A stretch of DNA of 64,000 bases from Kribbella monticola (lineage in GTDB: Bacteria > Actinomycetota > Actinomycetes > Propionibacteriales > Kribbellaceae), in NCBI RefSeq assembly GCF_003261635.1, contig NZ_QFXK01000029.1:372001-436000 (forward strand), written 5' to 3'. Numbering within the stretch: position 1 is the stretch's first letter; the number at the start of each line of letters is the position of its first letter. Shown one piece after another: positions 1 through 8,066 of the stretch. Below the pieces are notes generated by a model, which worked only from the letters and a program-made list of their open reading frames with translations, did not search any database and was not told where the DNA came from. A program made the position numbers and the translations under genes.

Positions 1-528
1 GTAGGCGATCACCACGCGCACCACGGCGTCGAGAACCAGCCCGATCCCCCAGACCGCGGTGATCAGCCGGAGCCCGTGCCGGAACCGCGGCTCGGTGTCC
101 CACCGGCTCGCCCAGATCTCGCCGCCACCTTTACCCCGCTTGGCCTCGGCGATGCCACGCCCGATCGAAAGCAGCAGCGGCTTGCCCGCGAGCAAGGTAC
201 CGAGCATCCAGAACCCGCACAGCGCGGTGATCACGCCGTCCTTGGCGAGCAGCATCCGCGGGCTGTCCATCGCCAGCGACGCGATCGTCCCGAGGGCGAG
301 TGCGCTGATCATGAAGATCGCCAGCCAGTCGACCTTGGCTCCTCTGACCAGCGAGTACGCCGTACGGACGACCGGGATCACCGATCCCGCCAGGGTTGCT
401 CCGACCACTCCGACGCCGGCCCGGCGCAGGCCGTAGAAGATGAGCAGGGGCACGACCAGATCGATCAGGACCGGGGCTAGCACGGCGCCCCAGCGTGCCT
501 TGGGTTTGTTGTCTGTCACGGCACTCAT
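1..528 (-). CDS. VC0807-family integral membrane protein (C-terminus cut)
   Basis: Reading leftward from ATG at 526-528, an open frame of about 176 codons runs off the window without a stop. It starts MSAVTDNKPKARW and has hydrophobic segments around residues 15-35, 40-55, 70-85 and 95-110. The pattern of an Ile-Asp followed by a PLLIFYGLRR stretch, an early VIPVVRT motif, and SPRMLLAKDGV matches VC0807-like proteins as I remember them; their biochemical role is not established. The ATG overlaps the stop of the upstream TetR gene (ATGA), so the two are co-translated and the regulator probably controls this membrane protein. Family call is from motif memory only. Confidence 0.7.
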   Translation of the reverse strand, partial: MSAVTDNKPKARWGAVLAPVLIDLVVPLLIFYGLRRAGVGVVGATLAGSVIPVVRTAYSLVRGAKVDWLAIFMISALALGTIASLAMDSPRMLLAKDGVITALCGFWMLGTLLAGKPLLLSIGRGIAEAKRGKGGGEIWASRWDTEPRFRHGLRLITAVWGIGLVLDAVVRVVIAY

Positions 529-1121
529 CGCTTCTCCGCCCGGGTGGCTCGATGGAAGGTCTCGGTCAGTTCGTCGGCGCACACCTGCGGATCGGCACCG
601 GCGACGAGTCGCCCGGCGACCGCGTCGATCGCAGCGCGCAGCGTGGTCGCCATCAGCGCGGAGTCGAACGTCCGGAAGTCGCCCGACCGCTGACCGTCGT
701 CGAAGAGGCTCGCCAGCCGCGCGATCGCGCTGTCGCTCTCCTCCGACGGGACCGGCACCTGCCCGAACACGATCTGCTGCACAGCCCGGACGTGATCCGG
801 CCGGGTGGCGATGAACTCGACGTTGGAACGGATGTACGCCGCCAGCTTGGCCGCCGGACCGTCGGCCGCGTCGAGCGCCGGACGCATGAAGGCGCCCGCA
901 TCGGTGGTGACGCGATGCAGCACCTCGGCGAGCAACTCGTCCTTGGAGGTGAAGTGATACGAGATCAGCCGCTTGCTGCTGAGCCCGGCGACCTCGCAGA
1001 TCGCGTCGTACGACGCGGCCGCGTAACCACGCTCGGCCAGCACGGCGATGGTCGCTTCGACGATCTGATCCCGGCGGGCTGCCGTACTCCCGGCTCGGTC
1101 ACGGGTTTGTTTTATCCGCAT
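525..1121 (-). CDS. TetR/AcrR-family transcriptional regulator
   Basis: A 198-aa protein with an N-terminal TetR helix-turn-helix at about residues 17-63 (IVEATIAVLAERGYAAASYD, then a recognition helix region with LSSKRLISYHFTSKDELL), followed by an all-helical ligand/dimerisation domain. TetR proteins are usually repressors that release DNA on binding a small molecule. The ATG at 1121 lies inside a 16-bp direct repeat that is repeated 19 bp upstream (1112-1146), which suggests autorepression. The stop overlaps the start of the downstream membrane protein gene, so both form one operon. The ligand cannot be told from sequence. Confidence 0.9.
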   Translation of the reverse strand: MRIKQTRDRAGSTAARRDQIVEATIAVLAERGYAAASYDAICEVAGLSSKRLISYHFTSKDELLAEVLHRVTTDAGAFMRPALDAADGPAAKLAAYIRSNVEFIATRPDHVRAVQQIVFGQVPVPSEESDSAIARLASLFDDGQRSGDFRTFDSALMATTLRAAIDAVAGRLVAGADPQVCADELTETFHRATRAEKR

Positions 1122-1146
1122 GTGTAAAAGTTATCCGACTGTGTAA
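1112..1146. promoter_or_regulatory. tandem direct repeat at the tetR start, probable operator
   Basis: Two 16-bp units on the plus strand, 1112-1127 and 1131-1146, read TTATCCGCATGTGTAA and TTATCCGACTGTGTAA: 14 of 16 bases identical, 19-bp period. Each unit has TTA/TAA ends, so each may be a half-symmetric site. The first covers the ATG of the TetR gene. Placement around the start of a TetR gene suggests an autoregulatory operator; binding is inferred. Confidence 0.55.
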
Positions 1147-1229
1147 CTCGGGTCAAGTGTCAGCGCGGACGGACCGGATGGTGGATGGCTTGGGTCGGTG
1201 GGTCAGGCCGGCGGGCGGTGGGCCGCGGG

Positions 1230-2780
1230 TCAGGCCGGTGGGCGGCGGGTGCGGCGGGTGCGGTGGTGGGAGGTGCGGGCGCGGCGGCGTACCGGGCGAC
1301 GGGGGCCCACCAGGCGGGGACCGGCGAGGCGGTCTTCCAGACGGCGGGCCTCGCGGCGGATCGGCTGGGCGACGTACTCGCCGAGGATGACGCCCGACGC
1401 GAGGGCGACACCGATGGCGACGGCGGTGGCGAGGCTGACGATGCCGGTCAGGTTGCCGTTGCTCATCACCTCGAACAACCCCTTGTAGATGGTCAATCCG
1501 GGCAACAACGGCACCGTGCCGGAGACGACCACCACCAACGGCGGTACGCCGAACCGCCGGCCCAGGGAGTACCCACCCAGCCCGACCACGAAGGCCGCCG
1601 CGGCCGTCGACCAGGCGGGCCCGAACTGCGCCCGCGCCATCATCGTGAACACCAGCGAACCGGCCGCGCCCACGACGGCGACCGGCAGCAGCGACCGCAG
1701 CGGCGCGTACGAGGCGAACGCGAAGGCGACCGCCATCAACGCGCCGGAGCCGACCATGATCGGCAGGTTCGCGAGCTTGATCGTCTGCGCCTCGATCGCG
1801 ACCGGCAGGCCGAACCGGATCCCCAGCGCGAGACCGAGACTGACGCCCGCGATGATCCCGCCGGTGAGCAGCATCGCCTCCAGGCTGCGAGCCGCCGCGG
1901 TCACGTAGTACCCGGTGATCGCGTCCTGGACGGCGCCGGTCAGGGCGATCCCGGCGAGCAGCATGATGATGCCTGCGGCAACTACCAGGGACGGCTTCAC
2001 CGGCGCGTGGACGGCGTACAGGATCAGCGCGACCGCCGTGGCGACGAAGGCGCCCGCGACCTGCTGGTAGAAGGCGGGGAGGCGTTGCCGGTGGAACCAG
2101 CGGTTGCTGAGTTCGATCAGGATCGCCGTGACGACGGCGACGAGCGTGATCAGCCAGCCGCCACCGAGCAGCAGAGTCGCGCCGCCGGCCATCACGCCCC
2201 ACGCCAGCACCGAACTCCAGCGCGGGAACGGCGGGCCGGCCGAGACCATCCGCGCCAGTTCACGGCTGGCGTCGGCGCGAGTCACCTCGCCGCGCGCGAG
2301 CCGCTGGACGAGCTGGTCGACGTCGGTCAGCCGGGAGAAGTCCTGGCCGCGGTACCGGACCACCCGCATATGCGTTTCCGGGGCGACGTCGGGGGCCGCC
2401 TGGTACGAGATGGCGATCGAGGTGAACGTGATGTCGACCTCGCAGCCGCGCAGTCCGCAGGCAGCGGTCACGGACAGGATCGTCGCCGTCGCATCGGCCG
2501 TCCCCGCACCGCTCGACAACACCACCTCCCCGATCCGCAACGCCAGATCGAGCGTCCGGTACAACTCCCGCTGCCCATCCCGATCCCGATCATCCCGCCG
2601 CCGCCCGAACCCAACCCCCCGCCGCTCACCACCGTCGCCTTCGCTGTCAGCCACCCGATCAGAGGTGGCAATCTCCATCAGTTCTGGACCGGGCGTGCGG
2701 GGGTGGCGCGGCTGGCGGGCTGGGGTGGAGAGCTCGTTCAGTCGGGGGTGGTCGGTCGGCGACTCGGGGGCCTCGGGCAC
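1230..2780 (-). CDS. threonine/serine exporter (ThrE family)
   Basis: About 516 aa. The soluble N-terminal half (roughly residues 70-230) matches the DUF1212/ThrE region, with a GAGTADATATILSV segment and LTDVDQLVQRLARGEVT. It is followed by about ten hydrophobic segments ending in VPPLVVVVSGTVPLLPGLTIYKGLFEV, a signature of the second membrane module. ThrE exports threonine and serine in Corynebacterium; substrate here is not proven. I chose GTG at 2780 because AAAGGA stands 5-6 nt ahead; ATG at 2678 is an alternative that would shorten it by 34 codons. The last 30 residues are Arg/Pro-rich and lie in a G-rich tract with repeated GGGTCAGGCCGG (about 1198-1250), so the C-terminus is less certain. 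Confidence 0.85.
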   Translation of the reverse strand: MPEAPESPTDHPRLNELSTPARQPRHPRTPGPELMEIATSDRVADSEGDGGERRGVGFGRRRDDRDRDGQRELYRTLDLALRIGEVVLSSGAGTADATATILSVTAACGLRGCEVDITFTSIAISYQAAPDVAPETHMRVVRYRGQDFSRLTDVDQLVQRLARGEVTRADASRELARMVSAGPPFPRWSSVLAWGVMAGGATLLLGGGWLITLVAVVTAILIELSNRWFHRQRLPAFYQQVAGAFVATAVALILYAVHAPVKPSLVVAAGIIMLLAGIALTGAVQDAITGYYVTAAARSLEAMLLTGGIIAGVSLGLALGIRFGLPVAIEAQTIKLANLPIMVGSGALMAVAFAFASYAPLRSLLPVAVVGAAGSLVFTMMARAQFGPAWSTAAAAFVVGLGGYSLGRRFGVPPLVVVVSGTVPLLPGLTIYKGLFEVMSNGNLTGIVSLATAVAIGVALASGVILGEYVAQPIRREARRLEDRLAGPRLVGPRRPVRRRARTSHHRTRRTRRPPA

Positions 2781-2892
2781 CGGGGTCCTTTCGTTGATGG
2801 CAACGACGCTAACGCGAGCCGGTACGCCGTACCGCATCCGCCCACCCACCTCGCCGCCGTGCAACCGCTTTCCATCACCGATTCCCGACAGG

Positions 2893-2921
2893 TTGACTCG
2901 CCGTGACCGCCCACCTAAGGT
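2893..2921 (+). promoter_or_regulatory. sigma70-type promoter of the cupin gene
   Basis: TTGACT at 2893-2898, a 17-bp spacer, and TAAGGT at 2916-2921. This is the best consensus housekeeping promoter noticed in the window. Transcription would start near 2928 and give a leader of about 50 nt before the cupin gene at 2979. Confidence 0.7.
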
Positions 2922-2978
2922 TGCCCACACAGCCTTGGAAAGCCCTTTCCCAGGCGTCGGCCGGACCAGGAGGCGACC

Positions 2979-3710
2979 ATGTGCGAGTACGGCCCACCCG
3001 CCGCGGCCCTTCCCGGCGGCATCGGCATCTCGCTGCTCAAGGTCTACGACATCGAGGCCCCCGACGGCCTGGTCGGCGGTACGCCGCACGTCCACCTCGC
3101 CTGCTCCGAGGGGTACTACGTGATCGCGGGCTCCGGCGCGGTCCAGACACTCAACCCGAAGGGCTTCGCCGAGACCCCACTCCAGGCCGGCACCGTGGTC
3201 TGGTTCGACCCCGGCACGATCCACCGCCTGGTCAACAACGGCGGCCTCCAGATCCTCACCCTGATGTCCAACTCCGGCCTGCCCGAAGCGGGCGACGCCG
3301 TACTGACTCTCCCGCCCGAGCACCTCACCGACCGCGAGACCTATCTCAAAGCAACCACGCTGACCGGCGAGGGCGAGGCCCGAACCCCCTCCGCGATGGC
3401 CCGGCGCGACCTGGCGCTCGAAGGCTTCGCCGTACTGCGAACCGCGTACGAGGCCGAGGGACCGTCCGCGCTCGACCCGTTCTACGAGGCCGCGATCGGC
3501 ATCGTCCGCCCGCAACTCGCGGATTGGCGGCGCCGCTGGGAGCAAGGCGCTCGCCGCCTCGCCGACGAGACCGGCGCCGCCCTCGACGCACTGGAGACCG
3601 GCCGAGCGCCGTACCTGCAGACCGCCGAGCTCCACCGCCTCCCAGCACCGACCGAGTTCGGGCGGCACGGCATGTGCGGCCGGCTCGATGTCTACGACCT
3701 GAACACCTGA
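2979..3710 (+). CDS. cupin-domain protein
   Basis: 243 aa with ATG at 2979 behind the Shine-Dalgarno AGGAGG. Residues about 15-90 form a cupin barrel: PHVHLACSEGYYVIAGSG carries a His-x-His and downstream Glu of motif 1, and GTIHRLVNNG fits motif 2 with its His. The rest is helical and lacks a recognisable domain. Cupins of this type bind a metal and often a sugar or keto acid. The gene is followed after 58 bp by the dehydrogenase/DUF993/isomerase operon and may serve the same sugar pathway, which is inference from position. Confidence 0.75.
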   Translation: MCEYGPPAAALPGGIGISLLKVYDIEAPDGLVGGTPHVHLACSEGYYVIAGSGAVQTLNPKGFAETPLQAGTVVWFDPGTIHRLVNNGGLQILTLMSNSGLPEAGDAVLTLPPEHLTDRETYLKATTLTGEGEARTPSAMARRDLALEGFAVLRTAYEAEGPSALDPFYEAAIGIVRPQLADWRRRWEQGARRLADETGAALDALETGRAPYLQTAELHRLPAPTEFGRHGMCGRLDVYDLNT

Positions 3711-3768
3711 TCCCGCGAACCGCCCGATAGAGACCAGCGCAGACGAAGCGCCGAAGAGAGGTTGCACA

Positions 3769-4932
3769 GTGAACGATCGACGCATCGGCATCGTGATGAA
3801 CGGCGTCACCGGCCGGATGGGTCTGCGCCAGCACCTGGAGCGCTCCATCGTGGCGATCCGCGAGCAGGGCGGCATCCCGGCCGCCGACGGGACGATGATC
3901 ATCCCCGAGCCGATCCTGGTCGGCCGCAACGAGCTCAAGCTCAAGAACGTCGCGGACACCTACGGCCTGACCCGGTGGACCACTGACCTGTCCGAGGCGC
4001 TGGCCGAGCCCGACGTCGAGATCTACTTCGACTCGCAGCTCACCCAGCTCCGCGAGAAGGGTGTGCGTGCCGCCGTCGAGGCGGGGAAGGCGATCTACTG
4101 CGAGAAGCCGATCGCCGAGGGCTTGGAAGCTGCGGTCGATCTCGCCCGGCTGGTCCGGGACTCCGGGCTGAAGAACGGCGTCGTCCAGGACAAGCTCTCG
4201 CTGCCCGGCCTGCGCAAACTCAAGCGACTCGTCGACGGTGGCTTCTTCGGTGAGATCCTCTCGGTGCGCGGCGAGTTCGGCTATTGGGTGTTCGAGGGCG
4301 ACTGGCAGGAAGCGCAGCGGCCGGCTTGGAACTACAAGGCCGAAGAGGGCGGCGGCATCGTCGTCGACATGTTCTGCCACTGGCGGTACGTGCTCGACCA
4401 GATCTTCGCCCCGGTCAAGTCGGTCTACTGCCAGGGCGCGACCCACATCCCGACCCGGTACGACGAGCAGGGGCAGCCGTACACCGCGACGGCCGAGGAC
4501 GCGGCGTACGGCGTCTTCGAGCTCGAGGGCGGCATCATCGCGCAGCTCAACTCGTCGTGGACGACGCGAGTGTTCCGCGACGAACTGGTCGAGTTCCAGG
4601 TCGACGGGACCGAGGGCAGCGCGGTCGCGGGGCTGCGGAACTGCCGCGCCCAGCACCGCTCGGCGACGCCGAAGCCGGTCTGGAATCCCGATCTCCCGGC
4701 GGCGTACTCGTTCCGCGACCAGTGGTCGGAAGTGCCGGACAACGAGGTGTTCGACAACGGGTTCAAGGTGCAGTGGGAGATGTTCCTGCGGCACGTCGTC
4801 GACGATGCGCCGTTCACCTGGGACTTCGTCGAGGGCGCCAAGGGTGTCCAGCTCGCCGAACTCGGTCTGCAGTCGTGGCGCGAAGGCCGCAAGCTGGAGG
4901 TCCCGGCGCTCGACATCGAGTCGCGGGCATGA
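3769..4932 (+). CDS. Gfo/Idh/MocA-family NAD(P)-dependent oxidoreductase
   Basis: 387 aa starting at GTG 3769. The N-terminal Rossmann domain has GVTGRMG in place of the usual GxGxxG and a CEKPIA motif near residue 110 that is the hallmark of the family (EKP lysine). The C-terminal domain (about 150-360) is the beta-sheet substrate domain, with EEGGGIVVDMFCHWRYVLD holding a conserved Asp and His. Such enzymes oxidise sugars, inositols or their derivatives. It is the first gene of a tightly packed operon: its stop overlaps the next start (ATGA). The exact substrate is unknown. Confidence 0.9.
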   Translation: MNDRRIGIVMNGVTGRMGLRQHLERSIVAIREQGGIPAADGTMIIPEPILVGRNELKLKNVADTYGLTRWTTDLSEALAEPDVEIYFDSQLTQLREKGVRAAVEAGKAIYCEKPIAEGLEAAVDLARLVRDSGLKNGVVQDKLSLPGLRKLKRLVDGGFFGEILSVRGEFGYWVFEGDWQEAQRPAWNYKAEEGGGIVVDMFCHWRYVLDQIFAPVKSVYCQGATHIPTRYDEQGQPYTATAEDAAYGVFELEGGIIAQLNSSWTTRVFRDELVEFQVDGTEGSAVAGLRNCRAQHRSATPKPVWNPDLPAAYSFRDQWSEVPDNEVFDNGFKVQWEMFLRHVVDDAPFTWDFVEGAKGVQLAELGLQSWREGRKLEVPALDIESRA

Positions 4933-6233
4933 GCCTGTCGCTGCGGCTGCCCCGCGACGGCGGCCTGGAGACCTACAAACTGACCGGTACGCCGGTTGCC
5001 CGGGGCACCTATCAGCCGGCGTCCAGCCGACTCGCCTTCGCGGCGGCGCATGTGGTGGCCGACCCGCTCGGCGACAACTCGCCGGGCGCTCCCGCGGCGA
5101 TCGACTGGGAGCACACGCTCGCTTTCCGCCGGCACCTGTGGTCGCTGGGGTTGTCGGTCGCCGAGGCAATGGACACCGCCCAGCGGGGTATGGGGCTGGA
5201 TTGGGCCGCTACCCAAGAGCTGATTCGCCGCTCCGCGGCGGAAGCACCCTTCCGCTCCTCCGTCGCGGGACCTGAGGGCAGCTCCTCCGGCGCGGGCGGG
5301 GCCGTGGGGGCCCCAGGTGCAGGTGGCGCCTCCGGCGCAGGCGGGGCCGCTGGGGACCCAGGTGCAGGTGGCGCCTCCTGTGCGGGTGGGGGCGGGCAGG
5401 AGAGGCGGATTGCGGTAGGGGTGGGGACCGACCAGCTCGGCCCGGGGCCGCAGGCGCTGGATGCGGTGATTGCTGCCTACGAAGAGCAACTGGCGTTGGC
5501 TGAGGAGGTCGGTGCTCAGCCGATTCTGATGGCCAGTAGGGCGTTGTGTGCTGCGGCTGCTTCTCCGGACGACTACCGGAAGGTGTACGACCGGTTGCTG
5601 TCGCAGTCGTCGCGGCCCGTGATTCTGCATTGGCTCGGGTCGATGTTCGATCCTGCGCTGGAAGGCTATTGGGGCAGCGATTCGCTCGACACCGCGGCGG
5701 ATGTCGTCGTCGAGCTGATCAACGAGAACGTGGCACACGTCGACGGCATCAAGGTTTCGTTGCTCGACGCAAGCAAAGAGGTTGCCCTACGCAAACGACT
5801 GCCGGACGGTGTGCGGCTCTACACCGGCGACGACTTCAACTACCCGGAGCTGATCCAGGGCGACGGCGACCGGCACAGCGATGCGCTGCTCGGGATCTTC
5901 GCGGCAATCGCTCCCGCCGCCGCAGCAGCGTTGAAGGCGCTCGACGAGGGCGACGTCACGGCGTACGAGCAGATCTTCGCACCGACCGTCCCGCTGGCCC
6001 GGCAGATCTTCTCGGCGCCGACGTACTACTACAAGACCGGCATCGCCTTCCTGGCTTGGCTGAACGGGCACCAGCCCGGCTTCGGCATGGTCGGCGGACT
6101 GCAGACCGGCCGCTCACTTCCGCACCTGGCCGAGACGTTCCGGCTGGCCGACGCGGCCGGAGTACTGACGTCGCCTGAGCTGGCAGTGGATCGCTTCCGC
6201 AAGCTGCTCATCGTTGGTGGGGTCGACGCGTGA
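4929..6233 (+). CDS. DUF993 dihydrodipicolinate-synthase-like protein with Gly/Ala-rich insert
   Basis: 434 aa. The flanks (residues 1-118 and about 160-434) match DUF993 proteins, TIM barrels related to dihydrodipicolinate synthase: VGVGTDQL, an LASEE-like EEQLALAEEVGAQPILMASRAL run, VDGIKVSLLD with the putative Schiff-base Lys, and YTGDDFNYPELIQGDG. These proteins are thought to act as lyases or aldolases in sugar acid breakdown; none is assigned here. Between the first helices and the barrel, residues 120-157 are Gly/Ala/Ser/Pro only, encoded by two and a half copies of a 45-bp repeat. Start overlaps the dehydrogenase stop (ATGA) and stop overlaps the next start (GTGA). Confidence 0.85.
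   Translation: MSLSLRLPRDGGLETYKLTGTPVARGTYQPASSRLAFAAAHVVADPLGDNSPGAPAAIDWEHTLAFRRHLWSLGLSVAEAMDTAQRGMGLDWAATQELIRRSAAEAPFRSSVAGPEGSSSGAGGAVGAPGAGGASGAGGAAGDPGAGGASCAGGGGQERRIAVGVGTDQLGPGPQALDAVIAAYEEQLALAEEVGAQPILMASRALCAAAASPDDYRKVYDRLLSQSSRPVILHWLGSMFDPALEGYWGSDSLDTAADVVVELINENVAHVDGIKVSLLDASKEVALRKRLPDGVRLYTGDDFNYPELIQGDGDRHSDALLGIFAAIAPAAAAALKALDEGDVTAYEQIFAPTVPLARQIFSAPTYYYKTGIAFLAWLNGHQPGFGMVGGLQTGRSLPHLAETFRLADAAGVLTSPELAVDRFRKLLIVGGVDA
5286..5400 (+). repeat. 45-bp in-frame tandem repeat inside the DUF993 gene
   Basis: Unit 1 spans 5286-5330 and unit 2 spans 5331-5375, both exactly 45 bp with 41 of 45 positions the same by eye; a decayed third copy follows to about 5400. Each unit codes for 15 residues of the type SGAGGAxGxPGAGGA. 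The length keeps the reading frame, so the gene stays intact. Confidence 0.9.
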
Positions 6234-7045
6234 ATCGCTTCAGCCTCAACCAGGCAACCACGAAGTACTGGTCGTTGGAGGACGTCGTCGCAGCGAGCGC
6301 CAAGGCCGAGCTGTCCTGGATCGGCCTGTGGCGCGAACCGGTGCAGGAGTACGGCGTCGAGCGGTCGGCCAAGCTGGTCGCGGATGCCGGGCTGCGAGTT
6401 TCCTCCCTGTGCAGAAGCGGTTTCTTCACCTCGACGGACGCAGCGGAACGTCAGGAGAAGATCGACGACAACCGGCGCGCGATCGACGAAGCCTTTGCCC
6501 TCGGCACCGACGTGCTGATCCTCGTCAGCGGTGGATTGCCTTCCGGCTCGCGCGATCTCGACGGTGCCCGGGCGATGGTCCGCGACGGTATCGCCGAACT
6601 CGCGCCGTACGCGCAGGAAGCTGGAGTCAGGCTTGCCATCGAGCCGCTGCATCCGATGTTCTGCTCGGACCGCTGCGTCGTGTCGTCCCTCGGTGGCGCG
6701 CTCGACCTGGCCGAGCAGTTCCCGGTCGAGCAGGTCGGCGTGGTCGTCGACGCGTATCACCTGTGGTGGGACGCCGACGTCTACCGGCAGATCGAGCGAG
6801 CCGGCGCGCGGATATGTTCGTACCAGGTGAGCGACTGGGTCGTCCCGTTGCCGGCCGACACGCTGCTCGGACGGGGCATGATGGGCGACGGCTCGATCGA
6901 GCTGCGCCGACTCCGTGAGGCGTGCGACGCGGCCGGGTACGACGGGCCGGTCGAGGTCGAGATCTTCAACCAGGACCTTTGGGACGCGCCAGGACAGGAA
7001 GTCTTCGATCTCGCCCTGTCCCGGTACGGCGAACACGTCGCCTGA
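6230..7045 (+). CDS. sugar phosphate isomerase/epimerase-like TIM-barrel protein (first copy)
   Basis: 271 aa from GTG 6230, which overlaps the DUF993 stop. The xylose-isomerase-like TIM-barrel fold is shown by the strands VSSLCRSGFF, DVLILVSGGL, VRLAIEPLHP (metal-binding Glu), VGVVVDAYHLWWD (Asp and His) and a C-terminal PVEVEIFNQ (Glu). These four acidic or His positions form the divalent-metal site of the family. Members isomerise or epimerise sugars, inosose or hydroxypyruvate. It likely acts on the product of the Gfo/Idh enzyme. Confidence 0.85.
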   Translation: MNRFSLNQATTKYWSLEDVVAASAKAELSWIGLWREPVQEYGVERSAKLVADAGLRVSSLCRSGFFTSTDAAERQEKIDDNRRAIDEAFALGTDVLILVSGGLPSGSRDLDGARAMVRDGIAELAPYAQEAGVRLAIEPLHPMFCSDRCVVSSLGGALDLAEQFPVEQVGVVVDAYHLWWDADVYRQIERAGARICSYQVSDWVVPLPADTLLGRGMMGDGSIELRRLREACDAAGYDGPVEVEIFNQDLWDAPGQEVFDLALSRYGEHVA

Positions 7046-7114
7046 GCCGGCCGGCTGCTGCGCCTTGAGTTGCCTTTAGCAACAACGTTCTCTCTCGAAG
7101 GAGACTGACTCCCC

Positions 7115-7873
7115 ATGAGCGACCGGACCATCCCCGCCGACGGCATCGGCATGCACCTGTACACGATGCGCGAGGCTCTTGCCGGCGACTACGCGGGCAC
7201 TCTCAAGCGGCTGGCCGAGATCGGCTACCGCACGGTCGGGGTGAGCGGCCGGTTCGGCCACTCGGCCGCGGACATCCGTTCGTTTGCGGACGACGCCGGC
7301 CTGCGGATCGTGCTCGAGCATGTCGGGTACAACCGGCTCACCGACGACTTCGAGGGCGCGCTGGCCGACGTACAGACTCTTGGCGGGAAGTGGATCGTGG
7401 TCCCGTCGCTGCCGACCGAACTGCACACGCCCGAGGGGTTCCGGGAAGCAGCGGCCGCCTTCGCGGTGGCGGGACGGGCGGCGCGGGAGGCCGGGCTGCA
7501 GTTGCTGTTCCACAACCACGGGCACGACTTCGCCGAGGTCGACGGACAGGTGCTGTTCGACATCCTGCTCGACGAGGTGGAGCCTGAGCTGCTCGGCTTT
7601 GAGCTGGATCTCTACTGGGTGGTCAATGGCGGTAAGGACCCGGTCAACTACTTCCGGGACCACCCCGGCCGCTTCCCTGCGCTGCACGTCAAGGACATGG
7701 CCGCGGACGGCTCCTTCGCAGACGTCGGTGCCGGCCGGCTGGACTTCCCGGCGATGTTCGCGCTTGCCGAGGAAGGTGGAGTCGAACAGTGGCTGGTGGA
7801 GCACGACGCTCCTGTCGACCCGTGGGTCTCGGCCGCGTCGAGCTACCGGTCGCTGGCCGAAATGAGGTACTGA
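7115..7873 (+). CDS. sugar phosphate isomerase/epimerase-like TIM-barrel protein (second copy)
   Basis: 252 aa, ATG at 7115 after GAAGGAGA. It belongs to the same xylose-isomerase-like superfamily as its upstream neighbour but is clearly diverged: LQLLFHNHGHDFAEVDG carries the His/Glu cluster, LLGFELDLYWVVNGGKDPV a metal Glu/Asp, and FPALHVKDMAADG the HVKD motif typical of IolE/YcjR-type enzymes. It sits 69 bp after the first copy, so it is probably in the same transcript. Two different epimerases beside one dehydrogenase resemble inositol- or keto-sugar-type pathways (inference). Confidence 0.85.
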   Translation: MSDRTIPADGIGMHLYTMREALAGDYAGTLKRLAEIGYRTVGVSGRFGHSAADIRSFADDAGLRIVLEHVGYNRLTDDFEGALADVQTLGGKWIVVPSLPTELHTPEGFREAAAAFAVAGRAAREAGLQLLFHNHGHDFAEVDGQVLFDILLDEVEPELLGFELDLYWVVNGGKDPVNYFRDHPGRFPALHVKDMAADGSFADVGAGRLDFPAMFALAEEGGVEQWLVEHDAPVDPWVSAASSYRSLAEMRY

Positions 7874-8066
7874 GCGTCGCCGGCAGCGAGTTTGGCCTAT
7901 TGTCGTCACTGACAGCAGGTGCACGGTTGCCGTCCGGCGTCGTACGGCCGGGCACCGGCGTGTCGGGAAGCGTTGTCCGTTCCCGCGGATCTGTCACTCT
8001 GTAAGGGGCCCTTCCACGGCGGGGTCCCGTGAGGCCGCCGATGCCGTGACGCCGGAGAGATCACAC

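Noticed and set aside
1185..2906. 573-codon plus-strand frame with an Asp/Gly/Arg-rich product
   Set aside because: It is the complement of the ThrE gene and has the low-complexity composition of a high-GC shadow frame.
1230..3959. A 909-codon minus-strand frame read as one protein
   Set aside because: Only its C-terminal 516 codons look like ThrE. The first part is an antisense shadow of the cupin and dehydrogenase genes, which have RBSs and conserved motifs.
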